Source of the DNA: Linanthus parryae
Lineage: Eukaryota > Streptophyta > Magnoliopsida > Ericales > Polemoniaceae
Assembly: GCA_023055425.1 (NCBI GenBank)
Contig: JALGPY010000001.1
Span: 70,984,994 to 71,048,993 of the forward strand
DNA length: 64,000 bases
Direction: 5' to 3'
Under the pieces are notes generated by a model that saw only the letters and a list, made by a program, of their open reading frames with translations, was not told where the DNA came from and did not search any database. Of the stretch, positions 49,776 through 59,398 are shown piece after piece. Both the position numbers and the translations under genes were made by a program. Within the stretch, counting starts at the first letter, position 1. The number at the start of each line of letters is the position of its first letter.

Positions 49776-50323
49776 TCGCACTTCAATCGCATCTCAAACT
49801 TGTTATCTCTCTCTGATGATAAACTGAAGCTATCACTTCAGCAGGCATGAGGCAATCTGGCTTGGACTGGCTTATGAAGATGCGTCTCTCGTATCCAAAG
49901 TCATTTGCAAGGGTTTTGGAGCTAGGCCCCTTCGATAGGAGAATTTACCCGACAGAAGCCATCAACCTTTTGGAGCAGATATATGTAAAAACTCCGGTTA
50001 CCATTTCACCTCAAAATGCGCGATACTTCTTTGAGACATGCCAAAGACTTCAAGCTAATGCCAAGGGCAAATTAAACTTTGGTTTCCTTCTTCGGAGGCT
50101 CAACCAGATCCTCAATTCTGTCATGATAAAGTATGGCCATCGAAACCTTGCCATCGAAACCAAGAATTTGAAAGAGCAAAATAAGAAGGCCGATGATGTT
50201 GCTAAACTCTTTTACGAAATGAAAGCTAGTGTCGAGCAACTAAAGCAAGACATTGCCGATGCAGAGAAGGCTTCGATCTTTTTATCACCAGAGGACCCTT
50301 TAGACAAGGATTTGTTTCAATAG

Positions 50324-50515
50324 CTATATACGCTGTAATGCTATTTTGTTTTTCAAACATTTGAACACTATGTTCTCTTTTTCTGCAATGAATGGTATCA
50401 TTTCGTGTTTCAATATTTATTGCTTAATGTGAATACGGATTTTGTAGTTGCTTTCGCTAATATCTAAACATATATGCTTATGCGAGGTTGTTATTGCCAC
50501 TGTCTGGGGAGATAA
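50324..50515. other. Spacer between the PMD gene and the tandem array
   Basis: AT-rich 3' flank of the antisense gene; no ORF. It would be the element's untranslated 3' region in the gag-pol sense. Confidence 0.5.
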
Positions 50516-50727
50516 GTTGTGGATCTCATAGGATCATGTTAATGATATCGCTGCTATCTAGGCAGATAGGCTTTGGATCACATATGATCATGTTTTGCTA
50601 TCGTTTCTATCTAGGCAGATAGGCTTTGGATCACATAGGATCATGTTGTGTTATTGCTGCTATCTAGGGAGATAGGCTTTGGATCACATGGGATCATGTT
50701 TTGTTATCGCTGCTATCTTGGCGGATA
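50516..50727. repeat. 53-bp tandem repeat array
   Basis: Four consecutive units of exactly 53 bp (50516, 50569, 50622, 50675), each with GGATC(A/T)CAT-GATCATGTT and GCTATCTAGGCAGATA-like segments, plus partial edges. Located between the integrase end and the antisense gene. Tandem arrays in the 3' untranslated region of Tat/Ogre-type gypsy elements are an established source of plant satellites. Confidence 0.9.
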
Positions 50728-50945
50728 GGCTTAGGAATTGTCAGACATTAGTAATATGAGCAATTAAGGAAACAAAGCAACAAGGTAATAATTTGATAAA
50801 GTTCCCTCATATGGGAGAGTTATTATCATTAAGAAAGCAACCTCATATGGGAGGAGCATGAAAACAGATTCCTCGTATGGGAGGAATCAATGCGGAATAC
50901 ATATGATTTGGAAAGCAATAAAACATATGAATTGAAAAGCAATAA

Positions 50946-52238
50946 ATGGAGCTAGGGATAGTACTTCTTGATCCTGCGCATGTTGATTGGACTTGGAGTT
51001 GTCGCAGTCCCATGAAGCCGCTGGATGGTGCAGTAGCCACTGTCGAAAACCTCTTTGACTTCGAACGGTCCCTCCCAGTTAGAAGCGAACTTAGGATGAG
51101 CTGCTTCTCGCATACAGTGATCCGAAGCTCGTAAGACCAGATCTCCAAATGCAAAGTCCCGGTGTTGGACAGTTTTGTTGTAGGCGCGAGCGATCCTTTC
51201 CTTGTACCTCGTGTTAGCTCTCTTGGCCTCTTCACGTCTCTCTTCCAGCAGGATAAGATCGTGGGCATGTTGATTCTCGTACAAATCATGAAAGTCTAAC
51301 CTCGCAGAATTAACTTTGACTTCAGTTGGGACGACAGCCTCGGCCCCATAGCATAAAAGGAAAGGAGAGACTCATGTGGGAGTCCTTGGCGAGGTGCGAT
51401 ATGCCCATAGAGCCAGACTTAGGGAATTTTCCCACTTCTTGTGATCGTCTGCGGCCATTTTACTTAGGATCCTCAGCAATGTCTTGTTCGTGGCTTCTTC
51501 TTGTCCATTCCTTTTTGGGTAATAGGGTATGGAGCACACTTGCCTTATATTGTACTCTGCTACCTTCCTAGCCACTTGTCAATTTATGAAAGGAGTCCCG
51601 TTGTCAGAGAGAATAGAATTGGGAATCCCAAAGCGATATATAATATTCTCCTGAATGAAGTTAACAACCGCCAGTGCGTTTGCTGCCTTGAGTGGCACCG
51701 CTTCCACCCACTTGGTGAATTGCTCAGTTTCGGTCAAGATGAACTGATTCCCATGCGAGGCTGGTCGAATAGGGCCAATAAAATACAAGGCCCACGTGTG
51801 AAATGGCCAAGGTGTTACCAAGGCATGCAAGTCTACAGCAGGAGCGTGTACAAGGTTGCCTTTAAAGTGACATTCTTGAAATCTTTTGACCTTGGTGCGA
51901 CAGTCTGCTTCCATTGTGGGCCAGAAGTAACCAACAGTGAGGAGTTTTCTACATAACTTCGCGCCTCCTTGGTGCTCCACTTGATGGGACAGATCCATTA
52001 CTTCTTGTGCTTCTTGGCTATCCAAGCATCTGAGCAGATTCCCCTCGTGACCTCTTCGCCAGAGTATGTTTTCCTTTACCACATATCGAATTGCCTTCCT
52101 TTTGAGTTTTTCAGCTTCTTTCCTCTGGGTTGGTTCAATTCCTTCCTTTAAGTAGTCAAACAGTGGCTTCCTCCAATCTGTGTTTTCATCGATTGCAGCA
52201 ATTGTAGTGAATCTTTGACTAATGCGCAATTCTCGCAA
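50946..52238 (-). pseudogene. Gypsy integrase, degenerate
   Basis: Frames 51579-52238, 51372-51575 and 50952-51284 together give a zinc-binding module, catalytic core and C-terminal domain. The zinc module has GYFWPTM, but the expected KxCxxC is KRFQEC, so one Cys is lost. In the core, the first catalytic Asp is replaced (WALYFIGPI where WALDFIGPI is usual). The second is kept (SDNGTPFIN), and the Glu is kept (NGQEEATNK). The C-terminal part has the usual GDLVLR and GPF-V motifs and ends RIKKYYP near 50955. A stop at about 51576 and frame changes near 51300 break it. Confidence 0.85.
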
Positions 52239-52620
52239 ATCCCTTGAATGATTGCAGCGTACGTTGACATTTCTGGCCAGTGAATCTCATATCTCTGGGC
52301 TTCTCTATAAATGGATACTTCATTTTCTCCACAGGAGTGTTGGTGGATTTTCTCTAATAGTTCCTGACCTTCTTTCTGTGAGACACATAGCATGAGCACT
52401 CCTCCTGGTCCCTTATAGTAAAGAGAGTTATCATGTACACAGAATCCCTTTGTGGACGCCCAGCTTTGCTTGTCCCTTCAGCGATCGCGTGCAGTATTGG
52501 CTTCCTCCAATTTTCAGCTTCTGCAGGTTCCTCTTCGCATATCTCTTGTTCTAGAGCTGGGGTGGTTCTCACTTCAATCAAAACCTTCGTTGGACATTTT
52601 TCTGCATTGATTTTAGACCC
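52215..52620 (-). pseudogene. Additional integrase zinc-module-like block upstream of the integrase
   Basis: Reads NWRKPILHAIAEG, then, after a frame change near 52395, CVSQKEGQELLEKIHQHSCG and HWPEM...GICENC. This parallels DWRKPLFDYLKEG, CLDSQEAQEVM, H-x-VEHQGG and FWPTM...QEC in 52165-51860. It looks like an ancient tandem duplication of the linker plus zinc module, with this upstream copy lacking a core. Confidence 0.5.
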
Positions 52621-52945
52621 CAAAGTAGCTAAGGCATCTGCATGTCGGTTATCAGCCCTAGGATTATGTTCATACTTTACATCGTGGAACTGCTGCACTA
52701 GCTTCTGAACATGTAAGTCAATAAGTTGATTTCCTTTAAACCATATTCGTCTGAGGCCTATTTGACAATGAGCTTCGAATATCCCAAGACCATTAAGTTG
52801 TTTACTTCCAGTGCCTTAGCTGCGAGGAGCCCTGCAATTAGGGCCTCATATTCTGACTCATTGTTAGTGAATGGGAAGTCCAACTTAGTCGACATTTGGA
52901 TGACTTCCCCATCTGGCTTGGTCAAAACAACACCAATTCCTCCTC
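52621..52945 (-). pseudogene. Gypsy RNase H domain remnant
   Basis: Minus-strand frame with GIGVVLTKPDGEVI, TNNESEYEALIAGL and, further on, NPRADNRHADALATLGS, the pattern of RNase H in Tat-type polyproteins. The position usually occupied by Asp in SDSQLV is Tyr (GYSKLIV). It follows gag directly, with no RT before it. A stop or frame change near 52720-52740 separates its two halves. Confidence 0.75.
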
Positions 52946-54438
52946 CTTTTCTCGTTGATGACCAGCTCCCCTTCCTTCATCTTCCTGTTCACGATCCACT
53001 TGAGCTTCTTGCATTCAGCTATAGGATGCATGACTTTATCGTGGCATTCACACCACTTTGGATCCCTTAGCTGTTCCCTAGAGGGTGCCCTTTCGAGCTG
53101 GGGTAGGATCACATCTTTCCACCACAGTTTGCAGAGGTCGATTACCTCCTCAATGGAGCATGGTAGCGGCGGAACATCTTTGGCCGGACCCTTTTGTTGT
53201 TTGTGCGGTGAGACTCTGTTGATTCCAGCCTCGCATCCCCTCTTGTAATTGAACCTGCCGATCCTGAAGGTCGATCCTCCTGGGGCTCGCTCAGTGGAGT
53301 GCTTCTTCCTTTGCCTCTCGACTATGGGCTCTATATTCTTGGTACAATCAATTAACTTACAAAAAGTAGGCATTTGCAAGTTAATCAACATACCTTTGTA
53401 CTCGTCTCGCATTCCTTGGAGACATATCTGGACAAGCCGACTTTCAACCACCTCATCTCTGCACTCCAGTGACTTTGCCCTGAACTTCTTGATAAACGCG
53501 ACTCCTTCTTCATCACGTTTCTGATACATGTGTGACAGATGAATCATTGTGACCTGCTCCTCCATCTGGAAGAACTTAGTGTAGAAATTTTTGACCATGT
53601 CCTCCCATGTCCTTATGGAGCCGGGTTCCAATGTCCTGTACCAGTTGTATGCGACGTGCCCCAAAGACTTAGGTTTCTCGCGTATCATTAGGTTAGGATC
53701 AACCCTGTGTGGCCCCATCATGTCGATGAAGCGCATGAAATGCTCACGAGCATTCCCATTGACCTCGTCGAACTTCTCCCACTTGGGAGCTTTGTACCCT
53801 GCAGGGTTGGGCATCAGGTAAATCTCGCGCGGAATAGGAGGCGCGTTATCAACCTTCGGGATAACGGTGTCAGTGAAGCATTGATTCGCAAGGAAATTAT
53901 CCAGGCGTTTCTCTAAGTCTGTCATGCTTGTTGGCGCACTTCCTCCTGTAGCAGGAAGGAGGGTTGCAACCGGGGGAGGCACATATGCAGCACTTGGATT
54001 GGGGGCGTAACCAGCGTTGTTTACGGCTGCAGGCGGGGAAAGCAGGGGGTGTTGTGGTTGGACATTAGTGGGAATGCCCAGTAGCTGAGAAATAGGCGTA
54101 ACAAGTGATGGCTAGGCAATATGTCATTGGGTAAGAGATGGCTGGACAATTGTTGGTGGGCTTTGTAAGTTGGAGCTAGGGGGTGTGGGTGTTATCCCTG
54201 TCCCCTGGGAGACAGCAGTTCCCAGTGCCGGATTCTGAGCAAGAGTTCCCAGAATTGACATGATATGGGCCATTTGTGCAGACTGAGCTTGGATAGCCTT
54301 CGCCTGGCTTTGGAGGGTTTCATTCAACATCTCCAGGGTTGGAGTACCACTAGCTGGTGCGGAATTAAGGCGGGTTTCCTCCCTTGAAGTTGTCTCTGTT
54401 GAGGGAGATCGGTTCCTGGCATCTTCGTCGTGAGACAT
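52930..54438 (-). pseudogene. Gypsy gag
   Basis: Start MSHDEDARN at 54438, about 40 bp downstream of the 5' LTR. The N-terminal third is Ser/Thr/Gln/Pro-rich (54124-54438) and is interrupted by TGA and TAG around 54110-54125. 52930-53982 carries the gag core (WEDMVKNFYTKFFQMEEQVT, then SLECRDEVVESRLVQICLQG) and a zinc-finger-like CECH...H...C near 53030-53060. The frame runs out just as the RNase H frame begins. Structural protein of the particle when intact. Confidence 0.82.
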
Positions 54439-54454
54439 GGTTGCTTGCTGAATT

Positions 54455-54476
54455 CGTTTCACGTCGGGTTCACCAA
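54455..54476 (-). promoter_or_regulatory. Gypsy primer-binding site
   Basis: Element sense TTGGTGAACCCGACGTGAA directly follows the 5' LTR. The CCA-ended complement CACGTCGGGTTCACCA resembles the 3' end of plant tRNA-Trp as I remember it. The tRNA identity needs checking. Confidence 0.6.
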
Positions 54477-55087
54477 TGTATACAGGAGGATCCTTTGAGG
54501 AAGATCCAAGTGTACACCAGGGGTAGAGTATAGAAACACAGAGAGTGTAGGTTTTGATTAGGGAGAAAGCAAGACAATGGTAACTGAGAGAGAGAGAGAG
54601 ACAGTATGAAAATGGCCAGAGCTTCCGCGTAGTTAGATGATTGCAGTGAAGGGTTAACGATCCTATATATAGTGGGAATGTGACCGTTGTAGTGGGTTAA
54701 TGCGCCCATTAATGGAGGCTTAATTACCTTAACCATAACGGTACGTTCGACCGCATATATAGGTACCGTTACGTACTTCGCCCGCGTATACCGGAACCGT
54801 TATGAAGTTGACCGGGTTTATGGGACACGTGGCCATAAATCTCTCAAAGCAGTTATCAAGGGTCGCGCGCGGGCTTGATTGTCGCTCGCGCACGACAGAT
54901 CTTACTCTAGCCTCCAAACCACTAAGTCCCTACAAGTCCCGTGTGGAATGATATGTGAGGGGCCTTGTCTCGCAGCCCCCATACGGATAAGCATGAGTAA
55001 TGGTTGTGTGATATTGGAGCACCATCGGATGTGCTAGATGACTGCCACATGTAAGCTGACTCACGTGGCTAGAACACACTATCTAGA
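54477..55087 (-). repeat. Gypsy 5' LTR
   Basis: About 611 bp, matching the left LTR without the MITE. The terminal CA is GA here. Adjacent ACAGG at 55088 may be the second target copy. Confidence 0.85.
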
Positions 55088-55310
55088 ACAGGGTAGTAGG
55101 ATGGAATTATGCCTAAACTTAGGGGTGTTCAGTTTCTTTTACCCATGAATATTTGATGGGTAGTCCACGTAGGCGCCATATGTTCAAACCAACACTGATT
55201 TTAAATAGCAAATTGCACAATAGTATATTTAACCTTTTAAATAGCAAACTGCACAATAGTATATTTAACCTAGTACTTATCTTTTTTTATATATAAATAT
55301 ATCTATCTAT
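55088..55310. other. Intergenic flank of the gypsy insertion
   Basis: Short AT-rich stretch. CAAATTGCACAATAGTATATTTAACC-like sequence occurs twice (about 55209-55234 and 55243-55270), a small direct repeat. No gene seen. Confidence 0.5.
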
Positions 55311-56566
55311 AAATTTCACTTTCACCCCCTCAGTTTAGAGTGATCTTCACATACACCCCTTCTTGTTTGGAAATTTTCACTTACACCCCTTCTGACAAAC
55401 AGAGCCTAATAGAGTGGACGAAAAGACTAATATACCCTCAAACTAAAAAAAGTTGGAAGACCATCAAAAAAACATTATCTTCATCGATTTCCATCTTCTC
55501 TTCTATCTCCTTCAATCTCCATATCCTCTCTTCTCCTCCACGAACAGCAACAACCCAAGAATTCTAACCATCACAGATTCCCAAACCCAACAACGATCCT
55601 TCTACTTCTCAAATATCGAAAACACGATGAGCATTGTCGAAACCTGGTCAGTCGAGAGCGAGCATTATGAGGCAGAGAGCCATACGCTCCTCCTACGTCT
55701 GGTGAGAAGTTTCTTCGGTAATGAGGTTCTGCTGGGTTCGGGGAGAGACAACATGGGAGAGTAATGAATAGTTTTTTTGGTGGTATAAGTGGTCGTAGGT
55801 CTCTCTTCTAGGACCTAACCCAGATCTGGTTGTGCGTTTCCAAGGCTCTGAAATAGTTTGCATCCCCAAACCTTCCATCGTCCCACTACCTCAATTGCCC
55901 ATCCTATCGAACTCGACCCTCTAGTTCACTTCGTGTGCAAGAGGCTAAGGATCCGGTTTGTACTGAATGTACTGAAAATTCTTGATTTTGAGTGCTAATT
56001 GGACGAGTTGGGTCGATTTGTCAATTGATTTGGTGAGGAAAATGAGTAAGAGGATATGGATCGATTGAATTGTTTGATTGACTACTTCTTATTGGTCTTA
56101 TTTTTTGGTACTTAATTTTGTCTGCCTGATTCAATTGTGAGTTCAACTTTGATTGTTTTGATGAGATTACAACAAGTTGTGTAGGTGGTAGTACTAGGGG
56201 TTGAGTATCGGTAGAGCTCGAAATGAGGGGCTTTCGGCGCTGTTCTGGGTTTGAAGGGTTCATGGTGGTGTTTGTTAGATTCTGCAGGTTTGAGTTGTTG
56301 AGGAACAAGAGTATTATGATAGGTAAATTGGTATACTTGTAATTGTTATTTCACATAGGGGATGGGTTCGTCCTAACAGCCATCCCAAGGGCAATGTTGT
56401 CCAAAATATTATACTTGGCAATTGATCCTACCAACTAACAAAAAAACTAAACAGAGGGGGTAAAAGTGATAGATAGTTTGGGTTCATAAGGGGTGTAAGT
56501 GAAGATTTCCAAACTGGAGGGGGTGTAAGTGAAGATTACTCTAAACTGAGGGGGTGTAACTGAAAT
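55311..56566. mobile_element. Non-autonomous DNA transposon with long terminal inverted repeats (MULE-like guess)
   Basis: About 1.26 kb bounded by inverted repeats of about 80 bp (55311-55392 and 56487-56566). Both carry CACCCCCTCAGTTTAGAGT, then ATCTTCAC-TACACCCC and GTTTGGAAAT-TTCACTTACACCCC; the inner part is itself a direct repeat of CTTCACTTACACCCC. The interior has only short frames without a recognised domain (for example 55627-55764). Long TIRs without a transposase gene suggest a non-autonomous Mutator-like element, but no 9-bp target duplication could be read. Confidence 0.6.
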
Positions 56567-57585
56567 TACCCTTATATAAAAGAATGTAAAGCCATTTAAG
56601 GGATGGCTTTGTTTGCAAAAAAAAGGAAGGCTTTTTCTGCCGACGTGGCCCAATCACAGGCCGTTTTCGCGCGCAAATGCTATTATCATTTTGCCCCAGT
56701 ATTACTTCTCAATTAGCGATTCTTGGTGTATGGAGGAGTTGTAATAATGAGTGTTTTCTTATACCCCTGATTTTGCAGCGTGGCTTCTCAGAGGTTCCAA
56801 TGACGATGGCTCGCCGCTTGAATCGGCGCGATTGGAACGAGGGAGAGAGAGCGACTGCGCTTCCCAAATATCACTCTCTTGAGGTGTCTACAGACGCTTC
56901 GACGAGGGATTTCAGTGGTCCGATTGGAGGATCTCCAAGTAACCGACGAACCTGGAATGGCGTCTAAAAAGGGGGCAATTGGAATAATGCCAGTCTCTAA
57001 ATTGGTGTTTGAATTCTGCACTTGGCTGAATTGCTATTTGAAAAATACCCCCCTTTTTAAACAGATGCTTACAAAAGTTGTTAACAAACAAGTGGGGCAA
57101 ATGGGTGTGACATGGCTGATGACATGTACCCTAAAGTGGGTGAGAAACCATTGAATTACTCTGCTACCCTTGTCAGTGAGAGTGATATTCAAACTCAAAA
57201 CAAACTCTAACAAATGTGTAGCTCTCTCTCTCTAAAAACATTGAATGAGTCCATCTACCCTAACCTACCAAAGTACAGTTCAATTAACTCCAACTGTAAA
57301 CTTAATGAACCAGCTGCATTACAGCCTCAAAAATGGTTCATTTTTCACTCTCATTTGCGCTGGTTCTCCCACTTTGTGTATAGAAGTATCTCTCTTTCGC
57401 CATTGTTGTTGAGCTACGGTAAACCCTAAACTCTGGTTCTACTTTTGCTATGATTCTTATATTCTCTTTAGAATGTTCTAAAATGTGTGCTAGTATAGTG
57501 TTTTTATTAAATTTGATCTTCAGTTGTGTTTCTGATTAAATTTAGGTTCATTATATTGATGATGTGTTCTTCATTCTGGGTTAAA
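56567..57585. other. No recognised gene
   Basis: A plus-strand frame at 56677-56967 and T-rich sequence to 57580; no domain, RNA gene or repeat I recognise. 57422-57580 looks like gene-leader or transposon subterminal sequence leading into the hairpin. Confidence 0.4.
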
Positions 57586-57701
57586 TGTGTGTTGTGGATT
57601 GTGTGGAGACTGGAACGAGTAGATTCTCGTCCCTGTAATGTCTAAAAGGACTGGGACGATGCATCTGCCCGTCCCAGTTTCCACACAATCCACAACACAC
57701 A
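57586..57701. repeat. Large hairpin (inverted repeat, 28-bp arms)
   Basis: Arms 57586-57613 (starts TGTGTGTTGTGGATTG) and 57674-57701 (ends CAATCCACAACACACA) pair at 27 of 28 positions. The 60-bp loop contains smaller inverted GACGAG/CTCGTC motifs (57613-57632). Confidence 0.85.
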
Positions 57702-57711
57702 TACTGTGACG

Positions 57712-58430
57712 AGCATACCCTAAACCCTAAACCCTAAAATCATTACAAAATGTTTTTAAACCTTGTCAAAAATGTTTACTGTAATTACTAAACCATAAAA
57801 TCATGTAAGGTAAACTTTTAACCCAAAAATCATGTAATCTTGAACTCTTAATCATGTAATCCTAACACTTGGATCATAACCCTATATCATACAATTGTGA
57901 AGTACTACCTTCAAACCAACTTAGGAACCATTACAATGATCACTAAAAATGTTATTCAAACCATGTAAAACCCCTCTAATCAATAAACCCTGAATTCCTA
58001 AATCCTAAATCCATAAACTCCAAGTCTTGTAATCCCTTAAACCATAGATCATCCATTGTAAACCCTAAAATTGTAGTCGATAAACACTTAAACCAACTAA
58101 ATACCATCAATATGGTTACTAAAAATGTAATTCAACCATGTAATACCCCTCTAATCAATAAACCATGAATTCCTAAATCATAAATCCATAAACTCCAAGT
58201 CTTGTAATCCCTTAAACCATAGATAATCTATTATAAACCCTAAAAGTATAGTCAATAAACACTTAAACCAACTAAATACCATCAATATGATTACTAAAAA
58301 TGTAATTCAACCATGTAATACCCCTCTAATCAATAAACCATGAATTCCTAAATCTTAAATCCATAAACCCCAAGTCATGTACCCCCTAAACCCTATATCA
58401 TGCAACCTAAATCCTCTTTGTAAGACCTTC
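57712..58430. repeat. Minisatellite of about 175-bp units with CCCTAAA-rich sequence
   Basis: Units begin ACTAAAAATGTNATTCAA at 57942, 58118 and 58293 (spacing 176 and 175 bp); a diverged partial unit precedes them from about 57760. Each includes CCCCTCTAATCAATAAACC and CATAAACTCCAAGTC-type blocks. The start (57717-57740) has three telomere-like CCCTAAA units. Confidence 0.85.
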
Positions 58431-58905
58431 AAGACTGAGACAATGGACATCTCGTCTCATTTTTCAGATCCAGCCGAGGTAGTTACTCGTCTCAGTATTG
58501 GAGATCTTCCACGTCTTAGTTTTCACTTCATAAACTGGGACGTGCATGTTCATAATACAGGGACGAGTATCTGCTGGTCTTAATTTGTAGTCATCCTCGT
58601 CCCTGTTATTTAAAGGTTCTTACTTGCCTTATCTTGCAAGTCATCAGGTGTCACTGTCCCCACACAATGAACAAATGTGACACCAGTAACCCTAATATTG
58701 TAAACAGTAAACCCTAAAATGTTACATATACCCTTAAATCCGACATTGTTATTAACAAAATGTTTTTCATATATTTAACCTAAATCTTTAAAACCCTAAC
58801 ATTGTAAAAATTAAAACCTAAAACTACTAAGTACATGGGTATCAAAAATATTATTCAATAATTTTAAAACCCTTAATCATAGATTATCTAACGTAATAAT
58901 GTTAA

Positions 58906-59240
58906 ATGTCAGGAATGCCTCGCAGAGATTATTATTACGTCGTATTTGTAGGTCGTCAAACGGGCATATATACCTCTTGGCCAGCATGTAGGAGCAAACG
59001 ACAGGATATAAGAACGCTTGCTATATTAAGTATGCAACATATGAAGAGGCTGCAAATGCGTGGTTTGAGAACAAGCAACGCCTGCGTGAAACCGACTGTA
59101 CCAGACAACCAACTTCATACGACGGTCCATCCACTTCTCTAGACGTAGTTGCTCATGCGCCTCAAAAAGCTAACTTGTTCCTTGTTCTCGTGATTGGTTT
59201 TTTTGTTGGTTTCGGTAGTTGCTATATAATCATGTCGTAG
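58906..59240 (+). pseudogene. RNase H1 N-terminal-type (viroplasmin-like) domain protein with C-terminal membrane segment, frameshifted
   Basis: The frame starting at 58906 gives YYVVFVGRQTGIYTSWPAC, the start of an RNase H1 N-terminal nucleic-acid-binding domain (the fold also called caulimovirus viroplasmin). After a one-base shift near 58990-59003, the next frame gives GYKNACYIKYATYEEAANAW, the rest of the same domain. The protein continues through a polar linker and ends with about 22 hydrophobic residues (NLFLVLVIGFFVGFG...) and a TAG at 59238-59240, which looks like a tail anchor. Total would be about 110 codons. No RNase H catalytic domain follows. It lies tail-to-tail with the Ulp1-like ORF, 160 bp apart. 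It may be a cargo gene of a transposon. It is not a viral integration, since no viral gene adjoins. Confidence 0.65.
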
Positions 59241-59398
59241 GTATGCGTTCGTGTGTTTGTAATTGTTGGTAGTTGTTGTTTGTTCGTTGTTTTCCTATGT
59301 AATCAATTTTTAGTAATAAAACAAAATTGAAAAACAAAAACCTCATTTAACACCAACAAAAGTTTTATCTCATTACAAGTTTTGTACACCAAGTCCAC
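59241..59398. other. Shared 3' region of two convergent ORFs
   Basis: Contains AATAAAAC (59313-59320) as a possible polyadenylation signal for the plus-strand ORF. Confidence 0.4.

Larger units (their letters stand above)
44053..50323 (+). pseudogene. Antisense PMD-domain gene inside the gypsy element, multi-exon, degenerate
   Basis: Runs against gag-pol. Exon 1 (44051-45919) carries a plant mobile domain: THTLHFAEFEAAPTLEDVHM (44500-44560), then WTLCGFLCIW, LGPLVLGTLYHRLDQL and a C-terminal region. It has in-frame stops at 44650 and 44743, a frame change near 44930, and stops near 45260 and 45308. Introns are read from GT/AG sites: 45920-45998, 46459-46534, about 46931 to about 47190, and 48332-49840 (originally about 70 bp). 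Exon 2 (45999-46458) has a Lys-rich linker and a Glu-rich tail. Exon 3 is charged coiled coil. Later exons are Ser/Pro/Ala-rich, and the last (about 49841-50323) is a helical domain ending FQ-stop. PMD proteins are related to retroelement/MULE-associated proteins and some act in silencing. Function here is unknown. Confidence 0.72.
42492..55087 (-). mobile_element. Ty3/gypsy retrotransposon of Tat-like organisation with an antisense gene
   Basis: LTRs at 42492-43240 (with a 137-bp MITE inserted) and 54477-55087, each about 610 bp without the MITE; plus-strand ends TGTATACAGG...AACACACTATCTA. The primer site lies left of the right LTR and the polypurine tract right of the left LTR, so the element reads on the minus strand. 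Order: gag, RNase H, integrase, then a tandem array, then a plus-strand PMD gene, then the 3' LTR. Extra ORFs between pol and the 3' LTR, sometimes antisense, are known in the Tat lineage. Flanks AGAGG (42487-42491) and ACAGG (55088-55092) are probably a target duplication with one change. RT and protease are missing, so it is non-autonomous. Confidence 0.85.

Noticed and set aside
50516..50727. CRISPR-like array
   Set aside because: Units are contiguous 53-bp repeats without unique spacers, in plant nuclear DNA.
57717..57740. Telomere or telomere-fusion site (CCCTAAA units)
   Set aside because: Only three units, inside a minisatellite; too short for an interstitial telomere.
58906..59240. 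Endogenous caulimovirus (viroplasmin domain)
   Set aside because: The same fold is the RNase H1 N-terminal domain; no coat, movement or RT gene adjoins, and the C-terminal membrane segment does not fit viral viroplasmin.
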